A stretch of DNA of 64,000 nt from Amphirosellinia nigrospora. Taxonomy: Eukaryota; Ascomycota; Sordariomycetes; Xylariales; Xylariaceae. Below are positions 45,134-58,400 of the stretch, in pieces. The translations under genes and the position numbers were made by a program. The stretch lies in the NCBI GenBank assembly GCA_004123355.1, contig SCHM01000001.1, positions 6,644,193 through 6,708,192 of the forward strand, read 5' to 3'. Under the pieces are notes generated by a model. That model was not told the DNA's origin. It did not search any database and was given only the letters and a program-made list of their open reading frames with translations. How positions within the stretch are numbered: the stretch's first letter is position 1; each line of letters begins with the position of its first letter.

Positions 45134-46666
45134 ATGGCGCCTCACTACGAGTTTGGCGGACCGTACGTACTTCAACCTTCTGACGGCACGTGTTTTGGCT
45201 AACAACCTTCAGCCTGGGTGCTGCGGGCATCGTGTTTGGGCTTCCGCTGCTTTTATACATATTCACATTTGCCTGCAATGATATTTCTGGCTGCCCTGCC
45301 CCGTCTCTACTGGACCCAAGCAGCTTCAGCCTGGAAAAGTTCAAGACCGAAGTGGGCTGGCCTGGTTTCAGTGGTCTTCACAGCTGGGAGGTTACTGGTG
45401 TTACCCTCGGATACCACTTTTTCAGCTTGATCCTATGGAGGATTTTGCCTGCAGAAGAGGTGATTGGTACCAAGCTGGTGCAACATGGTCGCCCCTTGAA
45501 GTATCGCATGAATGGTTAGTACCCCATGATCAAAGGTCGGGTACAATCAATTGACTGTCTTAGCTTTCTCGTCCACTATTGTGCATCTGGCCATCTGCGC
45601 CGTTGGGACATATCTCAAGGGCGCCGATTTCATTGTCTGGACCTACATTGCGGACCACTATGTCCAGATGTTGACTGCTAACATCCTCATCGCTACTGTG
45701 CAAGCCGTCTTTGTTTATGTCAAGAGCTTCAGTGTCGACACCAACTACCCAAACAAGGACATGCGTGAACTCGCGGCTGGCGGCCACACTGGAAACCTCA
45801 TCTACGATTTTTACATCGGCCGTGAATTGAACCCTCGTGTTACTCTGCCCCTTTTTGGCGAGATCGATCTCAAGACTTTCAACGAGATGCGCCAGGGTCT
45901 TACCGGATGGATTATTCTGGATTTGGCCTTTATTGCCAAGCAGTACCGAAACTACGGTTATGTTTCTGACAGCATTGTTTTTGTTGCTGCTTTCCAGGCC
46001 TTCTACGTACTTGACGGACAATACCTGGAGGGTGGCATCATGACAATGATGGATATCACAACTGATGGCTTCGGATATATGTTGTCGTTTGGTGACCTTG
46101 CTTGGGTCCCATTCTTGTATTCGACTCAGACCCGTTACCTTTCCGCCTACCCTGTTCAGCTTGGATGGGCAGGTGTTGCTGCCGCGAGTGCTGTTTTCGC
46201 TACTGGCCTGTATATCTTCCGAGCCGCAAACTCCCAGAAGAACCTTTTCCGTAGCAACCCTAACGATCCAAAGGTGGCCAACCTGTCGTACCTTCAGACA
46301 AAACGTGGCACAAAACTTCTCACTGCTGGTTGGTGGGGCAAGTCTCGTCACATCAACTACTTTGGAGACTGGCTGCAAGCATCCCCGTTCAGCCTGCCCA
46401 CCGGTATCTCTGGCTACACTATTCTCACTGCTGGCAGTAGCGTTGCCACTGCTCATGCCGCGAAAATGCTCGACGGTCGCGTCGTCGTTCAGGACGAAGC
46501 GAGGGGTTGGGGCATTATCTTCACGTACTTTTACGTGTTGTATTTTGCGGTCCTTCTCATTCATCGGGAGGGTAGGGACGATGCTGCCTGTGCGAAGAAG
46601 TATGGCGATGACTGGGCGCAGTATAAGAAGAAGGTCAAGTATCATATCCTGCCGTACGTCTATTAA
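45134..46666 (+). CDS. ERG24: delta(14)-sterol reductase
   Basis: Exons 45134-45162, 45213-45514 and 45564-46666 (introns of 50 and 49 bp with CTAAC-like branch points) give 477 residues. The enzyme reduces the C14-C15 double bond left by lanosterol 14-demethylase in ergosterol synthesis; it uses NADPH, sits in the ER membrane and is a target of morpholine fungicides. The short first exon gives MAPHYEFGGPLGAAGIVFG, the typical Erg24 start. About eight membrane spans are visible. The sterol-reductase signature GWWGKSRHINYFGDW lies at 366-380, and the C-terminus KKYGDDWAQYKKKVKYHILP is diagnostic. Nothing is missing. The minus strand of this gene is open for 414 codons, most likely a by-product of codon use. 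Confidence 0.95.
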
Positions 46667-48041
46667 GACACACACAAAATGGCTTTTAGGCCTTTCCATG
46701 CCAAGCAGCTTCGAAGCCCGCAATGTCGTGGTACTGTGCATAAGGAATTCGAGTTTAGGTGGTTTTAGGGAGATTGGATTAAAAGTTAGATGTCTTATCG
46801 ACATTTGTCTACAATCACTAATAAATAATGACGTTGACAGCGGCTGGCATTATAATTGGCATCGTTTGAATTTGCTTATCTTGACGGGCTTTAATATCAT
46901 TTAGTCTTTTTCGAATATTTCGACCTCTCTCTTTTCGCTCCCTTTCAACACTACGACATGCAATGTTAGCTTCGAAGCTAACAGTTGTATGCTTACTTAT
47001 GTAGACTCTGAAGACGACGGAGGTTTCTTGCTTACCGCTGAGCTTGCCAAGTAGTAAACATAGACTTGCCAAAAATTGAATTAGACGAGGACATGAGGAC
47101 ATATTGTTTCGCCGTCGCAATTCAAATTACCTCCTGAGAAGCAATTGCTCTGCCCGAATATGGCAGGTCCGTTGAATATAACATCGCCGACCAGGCCGTG
47201 TCCAATCAACTCGACCCTCATCGATGCAGTGGGGCCGAAGCACTGCCGGGCCCCCCCTGGCTGGGGTAGTCGGTAGCATTTTTGGCTGCAGACGGGTTTG
47301 CGCTGAGTCGACTTGTTCCCATCGCATGATCAACATAGTGAGGTTGCCCAATCGGCAGGCTAGCTGTGCTTCCAAAATAACACGCGCGGCGGGAACAATG
47401 AGATTGCCAAGATATAATTGCTGATTCCATCTTGCACGCAGCCTTTTTGGCTGGCCTCAGCATAGGACCATTCATTTCCGTGTTCTTCCGTTGGAAACTG
47501 TCGTTTATGTAGGTATCATTGAGAGTCCTACCTTGGGATAGTATAGTCTTCTGCTAGTAGTATTAGCTCCTCGAGGGAAGGAAGGCCGCTCCCACGAGAT
47601 AACTAGCTGAAAGCACCATAGTACTGCTTAAGTCTTGGCGTCTAGGCCGGACCATTATTCGGTAAGTCTACCAGATGCGGCTCCGTGGCTGCAGCAGTCT
47701 GGTTTTCTGGGGTACTAAGTAAATATTATGCGGAGGTCTGCCCACGGCTTACTAAAAGCTGGAACTAACGGGACTCACTCCTTCTAGTCGTGGACAAGGT
47801 TGAAAGGGTCAGCCGGTCATGTCATCGAAGCTGGCTGCCCGGGCCTCGCTGCAATTCCGGGTATCGTTGTGCCGGGGGCCGCGGGTATAGGACGCGAATT
47901 GGCGCCATGAATTACTTTCAAGGATTCTATAAGTACGCCTCAATGGAACGCAAAGCTGAGACCCCGTCTCGAGGCAGTCTCCAGTGAGCACTCGTTATCA
48001 CCACTTCTCGAATTTCAGAAAACGCGGCGACGGAGCTGACG
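46667..48041. other. spacer and promoter of the GH55 gene
   Basis: It contains the ERG24 3' flank and, from about 47870, the glucanase promoter. Short ORFs at 46818-47475 have no protein-like character. Confidence 0.4.
47928..47933 (+). promoter_or_regulatory. TATA box of the GH55-type gene
   Basis: TATAAG lies 114 bp before the ATG at 48042, at a suitable distance for a leader of about 80 nt. Confidence 0.4.
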
Positions 48042-51000
48042 ATGAAGTTCTTGCACGTGGCTTCGCTCCTGCTTGCCGGGGTCAGCGCCTCGCCGACGCC
48101 CAAGGATGATGGCAATGACACGGTCTTAGCTACTCGGGCGACGGGCTTCTGGTATGCTAACCTCGACCATACTGGAGCTCCCAGGGGCTACGCCCCGGAC
48201 CTCGACGGCGACTTCAACTATCCCGTCTATATGGCCGTCAATCCAGGTGACGGCGCGGGCATTCAGCGTGCAATCAATGCTGGTACCAACGGCGGAACTC
48301 GACACCCGGAGTGGCTAGCATCTCAGCCACGAGTGAGTTGCTCGCTGACTCCTTTGAGGGAGAGGTATGCTAAGCATGCAATAGGTTGTCTACATACCAC
48401 CTGGCACATATTCCATTAGCCAGACAATACGGATGAACGTACGTACACTCTGATGGGTCTCGCCATCCTAAGAGTTTTCCGGCCTTTTGAGATAAGTATC
48501 AGATGCATTTGATGTAATGATTACTAACTTAGACGCCTTAGACGGACACCATCCTTATGGGCGATGCCACAAATGTGAGTTGCACCTCATAAAAAAGGGA
48601 TACTAAATAGGAAACTCATTACCTTTTCGTAGCCACCAATCATCAAAGCAGCAGCAGGCTTCTCTGGTGAACAGACTCTTCTCTCTGGTAAGATTCGGCT
48701 TCTAACAACGTTTAAGTCTCGTCTCTAACGAAGACGCATAGGCCAGGACCCAGCGACTGGTGTGTCGGGTGAATTGTCTTTTGCGGTTGGTCTGAAGAAC
48801 TTAGTTCTTGACACCACAAGCATCCCCGGAGGTGAACACCCCCTAAGTGATCACTTCGTTACCATGTGCTGAAACGTGATAGGCAATGCGTTTACCGCTC
48901 TGTACTGGGGTGTAGCCCAAGCAGCTCAACTACAGAACATCAAGATTACGATGGCCTACTCTAGTAATGGCGTTGGACACACAGGTATTCGACTTGGACG
49001 AGGATCTACCCTCGGCCTTTCTGATGTTAGAGTCGAGCATGGTCAGGTAAGTTACTCTACCCGTCTTCTTTGACGTTCATGAAATGGAATATTGACCAAG
49101 ACTAAATAGAACGGAATAAACCATGATGGCCACCAACAGGCGCTATACAAATCTATTTACTTGTGCGTAATCCAAGACTTTCACAAGTCACGCTCTACAT
49201 GGCAGTAACTGACCCTAATTGTTGTAGTTACCAAAACACTGTCGGCATGCTCATTACTGGCGGAGCAACGCTCAGTATTCTCAATCCTACCTTCGACACT
49301 TGCGGAACTGGTGTTCTAAATACAGGCGGCGCCCCCTGGATCGCATTGGTAGATGCTACATCCAAGAATTCCGGCGTCACTTTTGTTACTACGGGGTATC
49401 CTTCCTTCTTGATCGAAAACCTCAACAAAGACACCAACTCCGATGTTGCGCAAGGACCGTCGGGCACGCTCCTCGGCGCCCAAAGCCACGTCAACACTTA
49501 CTCTTACGGAAACACGGTGAACCGAAACCCAACCTATGGAGCGACAACAACCACGAACAGTCGTCCTGCTCAACTCGCGCCGAATGGCAGGTTCCCCGTA
49601 GTACCTGCGCCGAATTAGTGAGTAATTATCCGAACCATTTTCTTCTTGTTTTGGTAATCTTCAGAGCTTGAGATTTCCGTTAGGAGATGAGGGTGTCTAT
49701 AAACTTCTAACTCCTGACAAATCACCCTTACAACAACTAACTCCGTGTGCTCTAAGCGCGAATAACCCCGTCAGCGATTTCATCAACATCAAGGATCCCA
49801 AGCAAAATGGCGGCCTCACAGTTCTAGGCGACAATACTAAGGATGAGTCCGGCGTTCTGAACCAGATTCTCCAGTATGCAGCAAACAATAACAAGATCGC
49901 ATACTTCCCGTTCGGCAAGTACCGGGTGGACAACACTCTTCTGATTCCGAAAGGTTCGCGCATCGTGGGCGAGGCCTGGGCGACCATTACGGGCAACGGC
50001 GCCAACTTCAAGGACTCGAACAACCCCCGTCCCGTAGTCAAAGTTGGTAATGCCGGCGACGTCGGCACGGCCCAGATCCAGGACATGCGGTTTACAGTGA
50101 GCGATGTTCTCCCAGGCGCCATCATCGTCCAATTTAACATGGCGGGATCTTCTCCCGGCCAAGTGGCTCTCTGGAACTCTTTGATCACGGTCGGCGGCAC
50201 ACGCGGCGCCTCGGCGCTCACCAACGCCTGCACTGATGCCAAGAACGAATGCAAGGCAGCATTCCTCGGCCTGCATTTAGCGCCCACGTCTTCCGCTTAT
50301 GTGGAGAACGTTTGGAACTGGGTCGCTGATCACATCTCGGAGGACTTCTCGGGCGGTTCAAATATCGCCGGAAAGGGCGGCGCGCTCGTCGAGTCTACCA
50401 AGGGCACCTGGTTACATGCCCTCGGCAGCGAGCACTGGTGGCTGTACCAGTTGAACATTCGCAATGCCAATAACGTCCTGGTCTCCATGCTGCAGTCAGA
50501 GACGAACTACGACCAGGGCGACCATGTGCAACAGACCCCTCCGGCCCCCTGGGTCGCCGACGTGAACAACTGGGGTGACCCGGACTTTTCGTGGTGTGGG
50601 TAAGTCGCTGGAATCTCTTACTCCCCTTTCCAACGTGTCTCGGAGATCCGAATTGCCTTGATGGGTATATTCTGCTTTTCCCAATGCTTCAAGCCTTCAA
50701 ACCTCTACGTAATTCTGGCCAGATGTGGGCATTACTGACTTTCACAAGTGGCGGTGACACTCGTTGCCGCATGGGCTTTGCGAATTACATCAACGGCGGC
50801 TCCAACATCTACACATACGCGTCGGCTTCTTGGGCGTTCTTCAGTGGCCCAGGGTATCAGTCCTGCGCCGGGTCGTTCCAATGCCAAGGTAAGCATCGAT
50901 GCCTATTTCACTATTAAACCGCGAGGGAATACTAATAACTCACGCTATGATAGATTACATGCACTGGATTGCGAAGACACCGTCCAACCTCCAGGCGTTT

Positions 51001-51201
51001 GGTCTCGTAAGTAACCCCCATTGAGCGGATTTCCGCCTTCTTTCAGCTCAACGCAGCGATAACTAACTCTGGATGTTGTAGTGCTCCAAGGACACATACG
51101 CCACGCTACGCCTCGCTGATGGAACCGCCATCGTTACGCAGAACGGGTACACAGGATCGTGGTCCGGCACTGGTGGCGATGTTGGTCGCTACACGCCGTA
51201 A
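48042..51201 (+). CDS. secreted glucan 1,3-beta-glucosidase, GH55 type
   Basis: Twelve exons are proposed: 48042-48332, 48385-48438, 48542-48574, 48633-48687, 48742-48831, 48883-49046, 49110-49162, 49228-49617, 49757-50599, 50749-50888, 50954-51006 and 51082-51201. All phases agree and give 761 residues, the usual GH55 size. Residues 1-17 (MKFLHVASLLLAGVSAS) are a signal peptide, possibly followed by a short propeptide. The mature protein consists of two right-handed beta-helix, pectate-lyase-like domains. The first starts at ATGFWYANLDHTGAPRG and includes VVYIPPGTYSIS; the second includes NPVSDFINIKDPKQNGG and IAYFPFGKYRVDNTLLIPKG. Such exo-beta-1,3-glucanases release glucose from laminarin-like glucans of fungal or plant/algal walls. 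The exon between APNY and ANNPVSDF was set by a CTAAG acceptor at 49755-49756; it is the least certain junction. It lies upstream of a sugar transporter. Confidence 0.88.
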
Positions 51202-53341
51202 ATGAGCGGGATATGGATAGGCGATAGGGATTTGATAAGTTGACTACGTGTTTCAGACATCTAAAAATCGCTTATAATCACTATTATCTTAAAAACATTC
51301 AAGATGAAATCAGTCTACACATGGAAAACAGATCTTAGGTTCCATGCAATCTCGCTGCATGTAACCCTGTCTCCATCGGTATAAGCTTTAGTCGAAACCC
51401 GGTTTTTTCTACGATATCTCTGCATGATCTAGGTCCTCGGCATGAATTCTCGGCTATGTTCTAGTGCGTATCTCACAGAGGACGAATCTCACAGAGATTC
51501 TCATCTGTCAGACCTGCTAAAGACATGTGCTGGCCAAGCGAGACACCTGGTTAGATAATTGGTCTTTTACCTCGGTATCAAAGCCTCCAGTGCATCACAA
51601 GCTTTTCATACCTTTGCATTTTTCGAATATGTTAAATGCTGACTTGGCCTATGCGCGCCCGCTCACCCGGAGCAGGACCTGGCCGCGCAAACCCCTGTTC
51701 GGCAACGAACCCCTCATTCGCAAACATGGATGGGATCCAACAAAGTTACCCATCTACAAGGGTAAATTTTTGCTGACATCCCTCTTTTAGTACTGTAGGT
51801 CAAGACATTCGTGGCCCATCCGTAACTTGCCCGTGAGTAGCTTGTGGACAATTTGCTCGTCAGACAAGACTGTGAGAAGATAGAACTGACAAGACATTCA
51901 TATACCATTATACTACTAACAAGCAGATGTACTGCCATAATGGTATCTTCCTCGTGAAATTTAGGCGCTACATAAATGAATCTAACAATAAGTTCAAGTC
52001 TGCTGGCCCCCCATCTTGAAATCTTCACCGCAATTTTTTTTTCCTTTTCCCCCACAATCATGCCAAGCGACAGGGCTCAAGGACAGAACGGTGTTATAGC
52101 AACCTGACCAGTAGCCCTGAGCGCCAATATTCGACGGGCCTCAACTCTTTCACTTATCGCCCAGCATATTTTGTTATTTCGAACGTCTGATAGCGATATT
52201 CTTTTTCTTGAATTAATAATCTAGTCTAACTGAGACTATGCTTCACTTTGCGGGCGCGTTGTGGGTTTGACTTAGCTTGTACGGACCGCCCGCGAGAACG
52301 GATACTCCCCCGCATATTTCCCCGCACCGGCTTTCGTCAAATCATCAGATGAGAGGCTGGGGAAAGTTGGCCGTATGAGGAAAAGATCATCCGTTCTATC
52401 ATGTAGAATCATGTAGAATTGATCACGGTCTAGTCTGATGGGGGAACAACATAAGATGCTGTAGTTAGCTGAGATGTTGTATAGTTCCTATGGAAAACTT
52501 AAAATTCGAAGGTGTAGTTGGAAGTCCAACCTCGTGCTATATTCATCTCGAGCAACTATCGTGCTGTCGTCACTGCAGGGAATCACAAGCACGAACTCGC
52601 TAGAAACCGGGCCCGAAGCAGGGATGCTGGCGCTCCTTGCCGGATTGGCTCCCGCAGACAAGCCACGACCGCACAACTACCGTTCCTAGTAAGACGTAGC
52701 GCAGGCGGCCATCCAATCCTACACAGTTCCGACCCGGGACTTGCATGGTATCGCCGCACTTTATAGCCCTAGCTCCCCCCTACCGAGGCTGTCCGGGTTG
52801 TCGAGGGCATGACCTCACTCGCCTATAGCACTCCGTTTCCACACATGACGAGATGTAACGTCAGAGCAGAAGAAAGAGTCGACCCGGTCCCCATGCCCTG
52901 TCGTACGCATTCCGGTGTATTCCCCAATAAGTGTCCATAATAAGCGCTATCTACAGACTGCCCAACGTGGTTGCCATTAGCGTTACCTTGCCCACCTCTA
53001 GGGACAGGATTTCGGGTTAACTATCACCGCTACTTACCCATTTTCCATGCGTAAGATCTTATAGCCGAGCGTTGGACTTTATCGCATATCCTTGGGTCTC
53101 ATGGGACTGATCTACCATGAAATTTTGCGAGTGGGGAGCTTTAATAAAGACCTGGACGTCCCCGCGGGTTCTTTGACACTCGGACTACTACTTCTGGTTC
53201 ACCTTAAATTCGTAGATCTAGATTAGATCTCATTTTAACTATACCCCCCTTACCCCTTCTAGCCTCACCGCATTTAAATGGTCCCGAAGCCAGCTCAAGA
53301 GGGAATCAGACTTGAGAGAACGCTTTCTCACTGCCTTTGAG
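51202..53341. other. spacer and promoter of the sugar transporter
   Basis: There is no supportable gene in about 2.1 kb. Near the transporter, GTGGGG at 53131-53136 matches the CreA/CRE1 carbon-catabolite-repressor consensus SYGGRG, and CATTTAAATG at 53271-53280 is a TATA-like box 60 bp before the start. Single short motifs are weak evidence. An ORF pair at 52474-52766 overlaps on both strands and is not called. Confidence 0.4.
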
Positions 53342-55464
53342 ATGGCGCCGCCGAGTTATATGGGCCTCAGCGGCCGTCCGCTCTCTCTAGCAGTGTCGGC
53401 GATATGTACAACAGGGTTTTTGCTGTTTGGCTATGACCAAGGTGTGATGAGTGGTATATTAACCGCTCCGGCCTTCGCGGATGTTTTTGTAGAAACCAGG
53501 AATAACAGCACTCTCCAGGGTGTCGTGACTTCAGTTTACGATCTCGGGTGCTTATTCGGCGCAATCTTCGTCCTTACAGTCGGCGACCAGCTCGGCCGAC
53601 GACGCGCGATTATCGCTGGTGGAATTATTATGATAATCGGGACTCTCATTCAAATCACCGCTTACCCAGGCCATGCACCTTTAGCTCAGTTCATTATCGG
53701 ACGTATAGTAACTGGCCTGGGTAATGGTATGAATACGTCGACTATTCCGACATATCAAGGTACAGGATCATACCCCACGGCCGTATCAAGACAAGATGCT
53801 AACATGATACCAGCTGAATGTAGTAAAACGTCGAATCGTGGCCTGCTCATCTGTATCCAGGGTGGCACCATCGCTTTCGGCACTCTCATCGCCTACTGGT
53901 TAGACTACGGCGCGTCTTATGGTCCGCCAGACCTGGTCTGGCGTTTCCCAATCGCCTTCCAGATCACCTTCGGCATCATTCTCTCTACCGCTATGTTCTG
54001 GCTTCCGGAGAGTCCCAGATGGTTGCTCACCCACGAACGATACGAAGAGGCCAACAACGTCATCGCCGCTATCCGAGGATATGAAGTCGATAGCGAAGAG
54101 ACCAACACTGAGCGCAGTATCATTCTCGACTCGATCAGGGCTTCCGGTGTGTTTGGTGGTAAGAGCACACCATACAAGGCGCTATTCACGAACGGCAAAA
54201 CTCAGCACTTCCGAAGAATGCTCCTGGGTGCTTCCAGTCAGTTTATGCAACAGGTACGCTATTCATTCCTTTTAATTAATCCCGCAATGAGTCATTGGCG
54301 ATGAAATCGTACTCGTGTGCTAACTTCGTTAGGTCGGCGGTTGCAATGCTGTCATCTACTTCTTCCCAATTCTGTGCGAGACATTTATCACCCCCGGGGA
54401 TCACAATATGGCACTGCTGCTAGGTGGTGTTAATGCCATCGTTTACGCAATCTTTGGTTAGCGAGAAGAATAAAATAAGATAATCCCTTCTGTGTATAAC
54501 TTACTAACATGCTTATAGTATGTCATGGTCTACTTTCTGCTGTCCTATCTCATTTGACAGGGGAAAATTCATGAGAGTAGGGACCTGAAATTATCGACAT
54601 TATGCTGACTTTCCATAGGCTACTGTATCGTGGTTCCTGATCGAGCGTGTCGGTCGCCGAAAACTGTTCCTTTGGGGTACAGTCGGCCAGTTTCTCTCGA
54701 TGGTACTCGCCTTCGGTGCTCTCATCCCCGGCACTCGTAGCGCTGCTATCGGCACTTGCGTCGCGCTCTTCACCTATATTGCTAGTTTCGGTGCCACATG
54801 GCTACCTCTACCTTGGCTGTGAGTACTATCCTCCCTCCACAGCAGTTCTATGAGCGAAGCGGGGCAACCTCCAGCCGTCACGATTCGACGCCTGTTTTCC
54901 GAACCACAAATTTGACCTGCGACTAACTCACGATTTCAGATACCCCGCCGAGATCAACCCGATTATGACGAGAGCGAAAGCGAATGCGATGTCTACTTGC
55001 ACAAATTGGCTCTTCAATTTCTTCAGTGCGTACTTCTGAACTTCCATGAATCATTTCCATATGATATATGAGAACTAATCACTGCTATAGTCGTATTAAT
55101 TACTCCTGTGCTGGTCAACAACATTGGCTGGGGAACATTCCTTTTCTTCGCGGCCCTAAACGCCACCTTCTTCCCCGTAATCTACTTCTTCTACCCCGAG
55201 ACGGCGCGCAGGAGTCTGGAGGAGATAGACATAATCTTCGCCAAGGGCAATGTTGAGAAAATCTCATACGTCAAGGCCGCCAAAGAGCTGCCGCTGCTCA
55301 CGGACGAGGAGGTTGAGCAAGAAGCGCTGAGATACGGCCTCATTGACACTGCTGCTCGTGGCGCGGCTCACGCGGCGATCCATAAGGGCGAAAAGGTGCA
55401 AGAAGACGATAGTAAGAAGAGCGGAGAGGATTCACCAGTTCAGGAGACGAAAGAGGAGGTATAA
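53342..55464 (+). CDS. MFS sugar transporter (hexose-transporter type)
   Basis: Exons 53342-53759, 53814-54253, 54333-54456, 54619-54818, 54940-55025 and 55091-55464 encode about 546 residues of a 12-span proton-coupled sugar permease in the plasma membrane. Family motifs are FGYDQGVMSGIL in span 1, GDQLGRRRAIIAGG between spans 2 and 3, LPESPRWLLTHERYEEA after span 6, WFLIERVGRRKLFLWGT and PETARRSLEEIDIIF after span 12. The start is the first ATG (MAPPSYMG). Exons 3 and 4 do not join in phase: exon 3 ends with the first base of a codon (TTT G) while exon 4 starts a full codon (GCT ACT). So the boundary differs from what I show, a small exon is missed, or one base is out of place. All other junctions agree. 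Confidence 0.82.
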
Positions 55465-58400
55465 CACCGAGGGTCCGTAAGATTAAGAGTAGTTGAGCTG
55501 CGAAAATGCTTCCCGAACTAGTAGAAACTAGAAAACGAAGTGTGAAGCCAGGGGACGTATGTAGTGACATGCTTCTTTAAGTCATGAAGTGTGTCACTGT
55601 GCAATGGATATTAGATGCACATTGCACTCGACAATGACTAGATACCCCGTAACAACACCTTTATGATTGACGGCGTACATTGTATATAGGATTGACCACG
55701 GAGGCTAAGGAGCTTAGGGTTTGAATACGACATTGGGTACTGGAATACCACGTCAGACTTGATGTCACCCCGTATAAAATCCTAGAAAAAGAAGTATAAA
55801 ATTTAAGTGTTGTTATACTGAGTAACTAGAAAGTGTGAATATAATGAAGGGAATGAATGTGTCTATATATCGCTTGCCGCATTTTATTAGCAGTGTCAGG
55901 GACCTCGCAGGAATAGGGTGTAGACATCTGTTGTTGCACGGAGAGCCAGTGAAGCCATATCTGTCGACTCTATGTGACTATATCGTTATATACAGAGAGT
56001 CTCTTTGTCTGGTCTGATCCTCATGTCTAGATCCCTGTTTCTGGTAAGCAGTATGCTAACTGATGAATTTGGCGACGTGAGGCCTGATTTTAAGGTATTG
56101 GTTGCAGTTACCCCTCTACCTTTTTTTGATAGTAAAAACATACCTGTGGGATATATCGTCCGTACCTTGTCGCGATAGTTCAGGTCTTTAATCTATCTTT
56201 GCATGAGAAGAGAGAAAAAAAGTAACATAATGTGACTGTTCGGCACACTGCCTTGCCAATACTACCGCCACCTTCATAGATCGGTAACACTACTTGGCTG
56301 GGATTGACAAATGGACTTAATTCTGCGTATATAGCTAGCAGTAAAGGTATTAAGACCCCCACGCAACAATATATATCATATTGTACCCTATGGGTAGCCC
56401 ACACGAAGGTCCTAACAGTGGCTCAAGGGAACTGCAACTATCGCACTTTACCCCTATAGAAGTACTCACACATCGCGATGGGCTTGGTAGTCTTAAAGTC
56501 AGAGACTCATGTGGCACCTGTGTAGATGGCTATAAAAAACGAAAGAACAACTCACTGGCATATTTCTAAGCATTTAGATATCATTTATGCTGTATGTTGA
56601 AGGAACAAAAGCTACACCAAAAACCGGTGGACATGTCGCAGTAGATGAGGTAGTATAGATTGCTAGGGGCACAGCTATTAACAATCATTCAGCAAATTTA
56701 ACGGTAAACTATTGGATACGTGTGGCAGCAAAGACTCGTAAAGCGTCTAAGCGAGGTACGGATGTTATGTGACAAAGACTTGTGCTTAAATGCTTAGAAT
56801 AAATTTGTATTCTATAATATAGCCTCGCCTTCTGCTTCTTATTGATAGATGAATCTAGAGGCCTCAAAAGGAGTCCGTCCTATACGAGGCTACTATAACC
56901 AGTACACCCTTTTCTTATTTCCACATATCGTAGGGCCGGAGGGTACTCGACCTTTTAGGACTCTGGGTAGCTCGTGGCCCTGTAGCTCGTTATTGCCTTC
57001 TCATTGAAACAGTTATGTAAGCGGGCCAGTTAAGATGAAGGTTATCAAATTCTGCTCGAAGGCCGAGTCCAGTTAGGTATACATTGCCATTTTACGACAA
57101 GTTATAAACGTTGCTCCAATGAGATAGAGACGAAATACCTCGTGCAAAGGATTTGCTCTATGTGTCCCAACCACCTTTGTTCTGGCGCGCGGCCTAAGAA
57201 GCAACTTATGTTTAGGAGCAGGTCTCCTCATACTAGACGCGCGATTTCGCGAAGGCCGAAAAATAAGGGCAAAATTCAGATGTAGCCGCTTTCACAACTT
57301 CACAAATAGCTTCAGTCGTGTTTTTCTGAAAGATCCCCATCTCTTGAAGTTATCCATTCTGTTCTAGCCCTAGAGGCGTATTGACCGGCCTATCTCCCCG
57401 GGCAGGACCCAAAATAGGTAAACAAGTCGCCTGCGCCACTAGTACATAACCTACCTTTTTGATGACCTCTTGGCGCGACGTTGATCATGCTTCAGGTAGG
57501 TTTTGGTGCGTTGTCAGATCTAATAAACGTTGTTCGGTACTACGCTGACATGCTTCGCCCTGTGAGTAACTGTAAGTAAATCCTCCTGCATAGCTCTGAA
57601 AGTGTGTTTATTGATAAGCTTACTCGCCTTAATTCACTCGGCAGCTTCACAGAGATGCTCTATGCCCTAGAATGATACGCATACTATCTAATTCAAGTTG
57701 TAACTCTAACCAACCAAGTCCTCAAGGGGCGGTAATGCTTCGATGGCGTATCAGCCAAGTATACAAAATGCCGTGCCAGAAGTAAGTAATATCTGGTACG
57801 GATATGGGACGCATCCTTGGATAACGAGACATCCATGTGCTCGTCCTTTCCCAATCATAGGCTCACTCGGCTCGGCGGGTTAGAGTGGGCTCCCACCCCC
57901 CCTTTTCCTTCTTTTCTCTCGGGTTCACTTAGGCAGTACGAAGGGATACCCAAACCCAAGTCACAAGAGCTCATGACGTTTCATGGCATATTTGCGTTAA
58001 ATGATCTACATGCAAGCAGTCGCGCACGCCGTAGATCCTAAGATTCCCATGGCGAGGAGCATGATCCACTCAATGACAAAACGGTCAGAGCGAAGCATTA
58101 GGTATGTGATCAATACTGATACAAATGATTATTCATTTGAAGCCAGTGATCGTCGTTCATGTGATATTGGGAAAATATTTGCATGGTGAACCGTCATTCG
58201 AGTTCATGACGAGCTAGACGATGGTGGGGGAACCAGACCCCGGAAGATAAGTTGTCACGAGGGTGTCTTATTTCAGTTCCCCCACAAACAACCTGGCTTA
58301 CCATAAATCAGGGACACAGGATTACGGGGCCAGGCGCCAGTGGCCGCGGTACGAAAACATGTCTCTACAAGTAACTTGCGAAATTGGGTGCTACCTAATT

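Noticed and set aside
43134-46666. Secondary-metabolite cluster suggested by the enoyl-reductase-like gene
   Set aside because: No polyketide synthase, peptide synthetase, terpene cyclase, P450 or pathway regulator is adjacent; the neighbour is a primary ergosterol gene.
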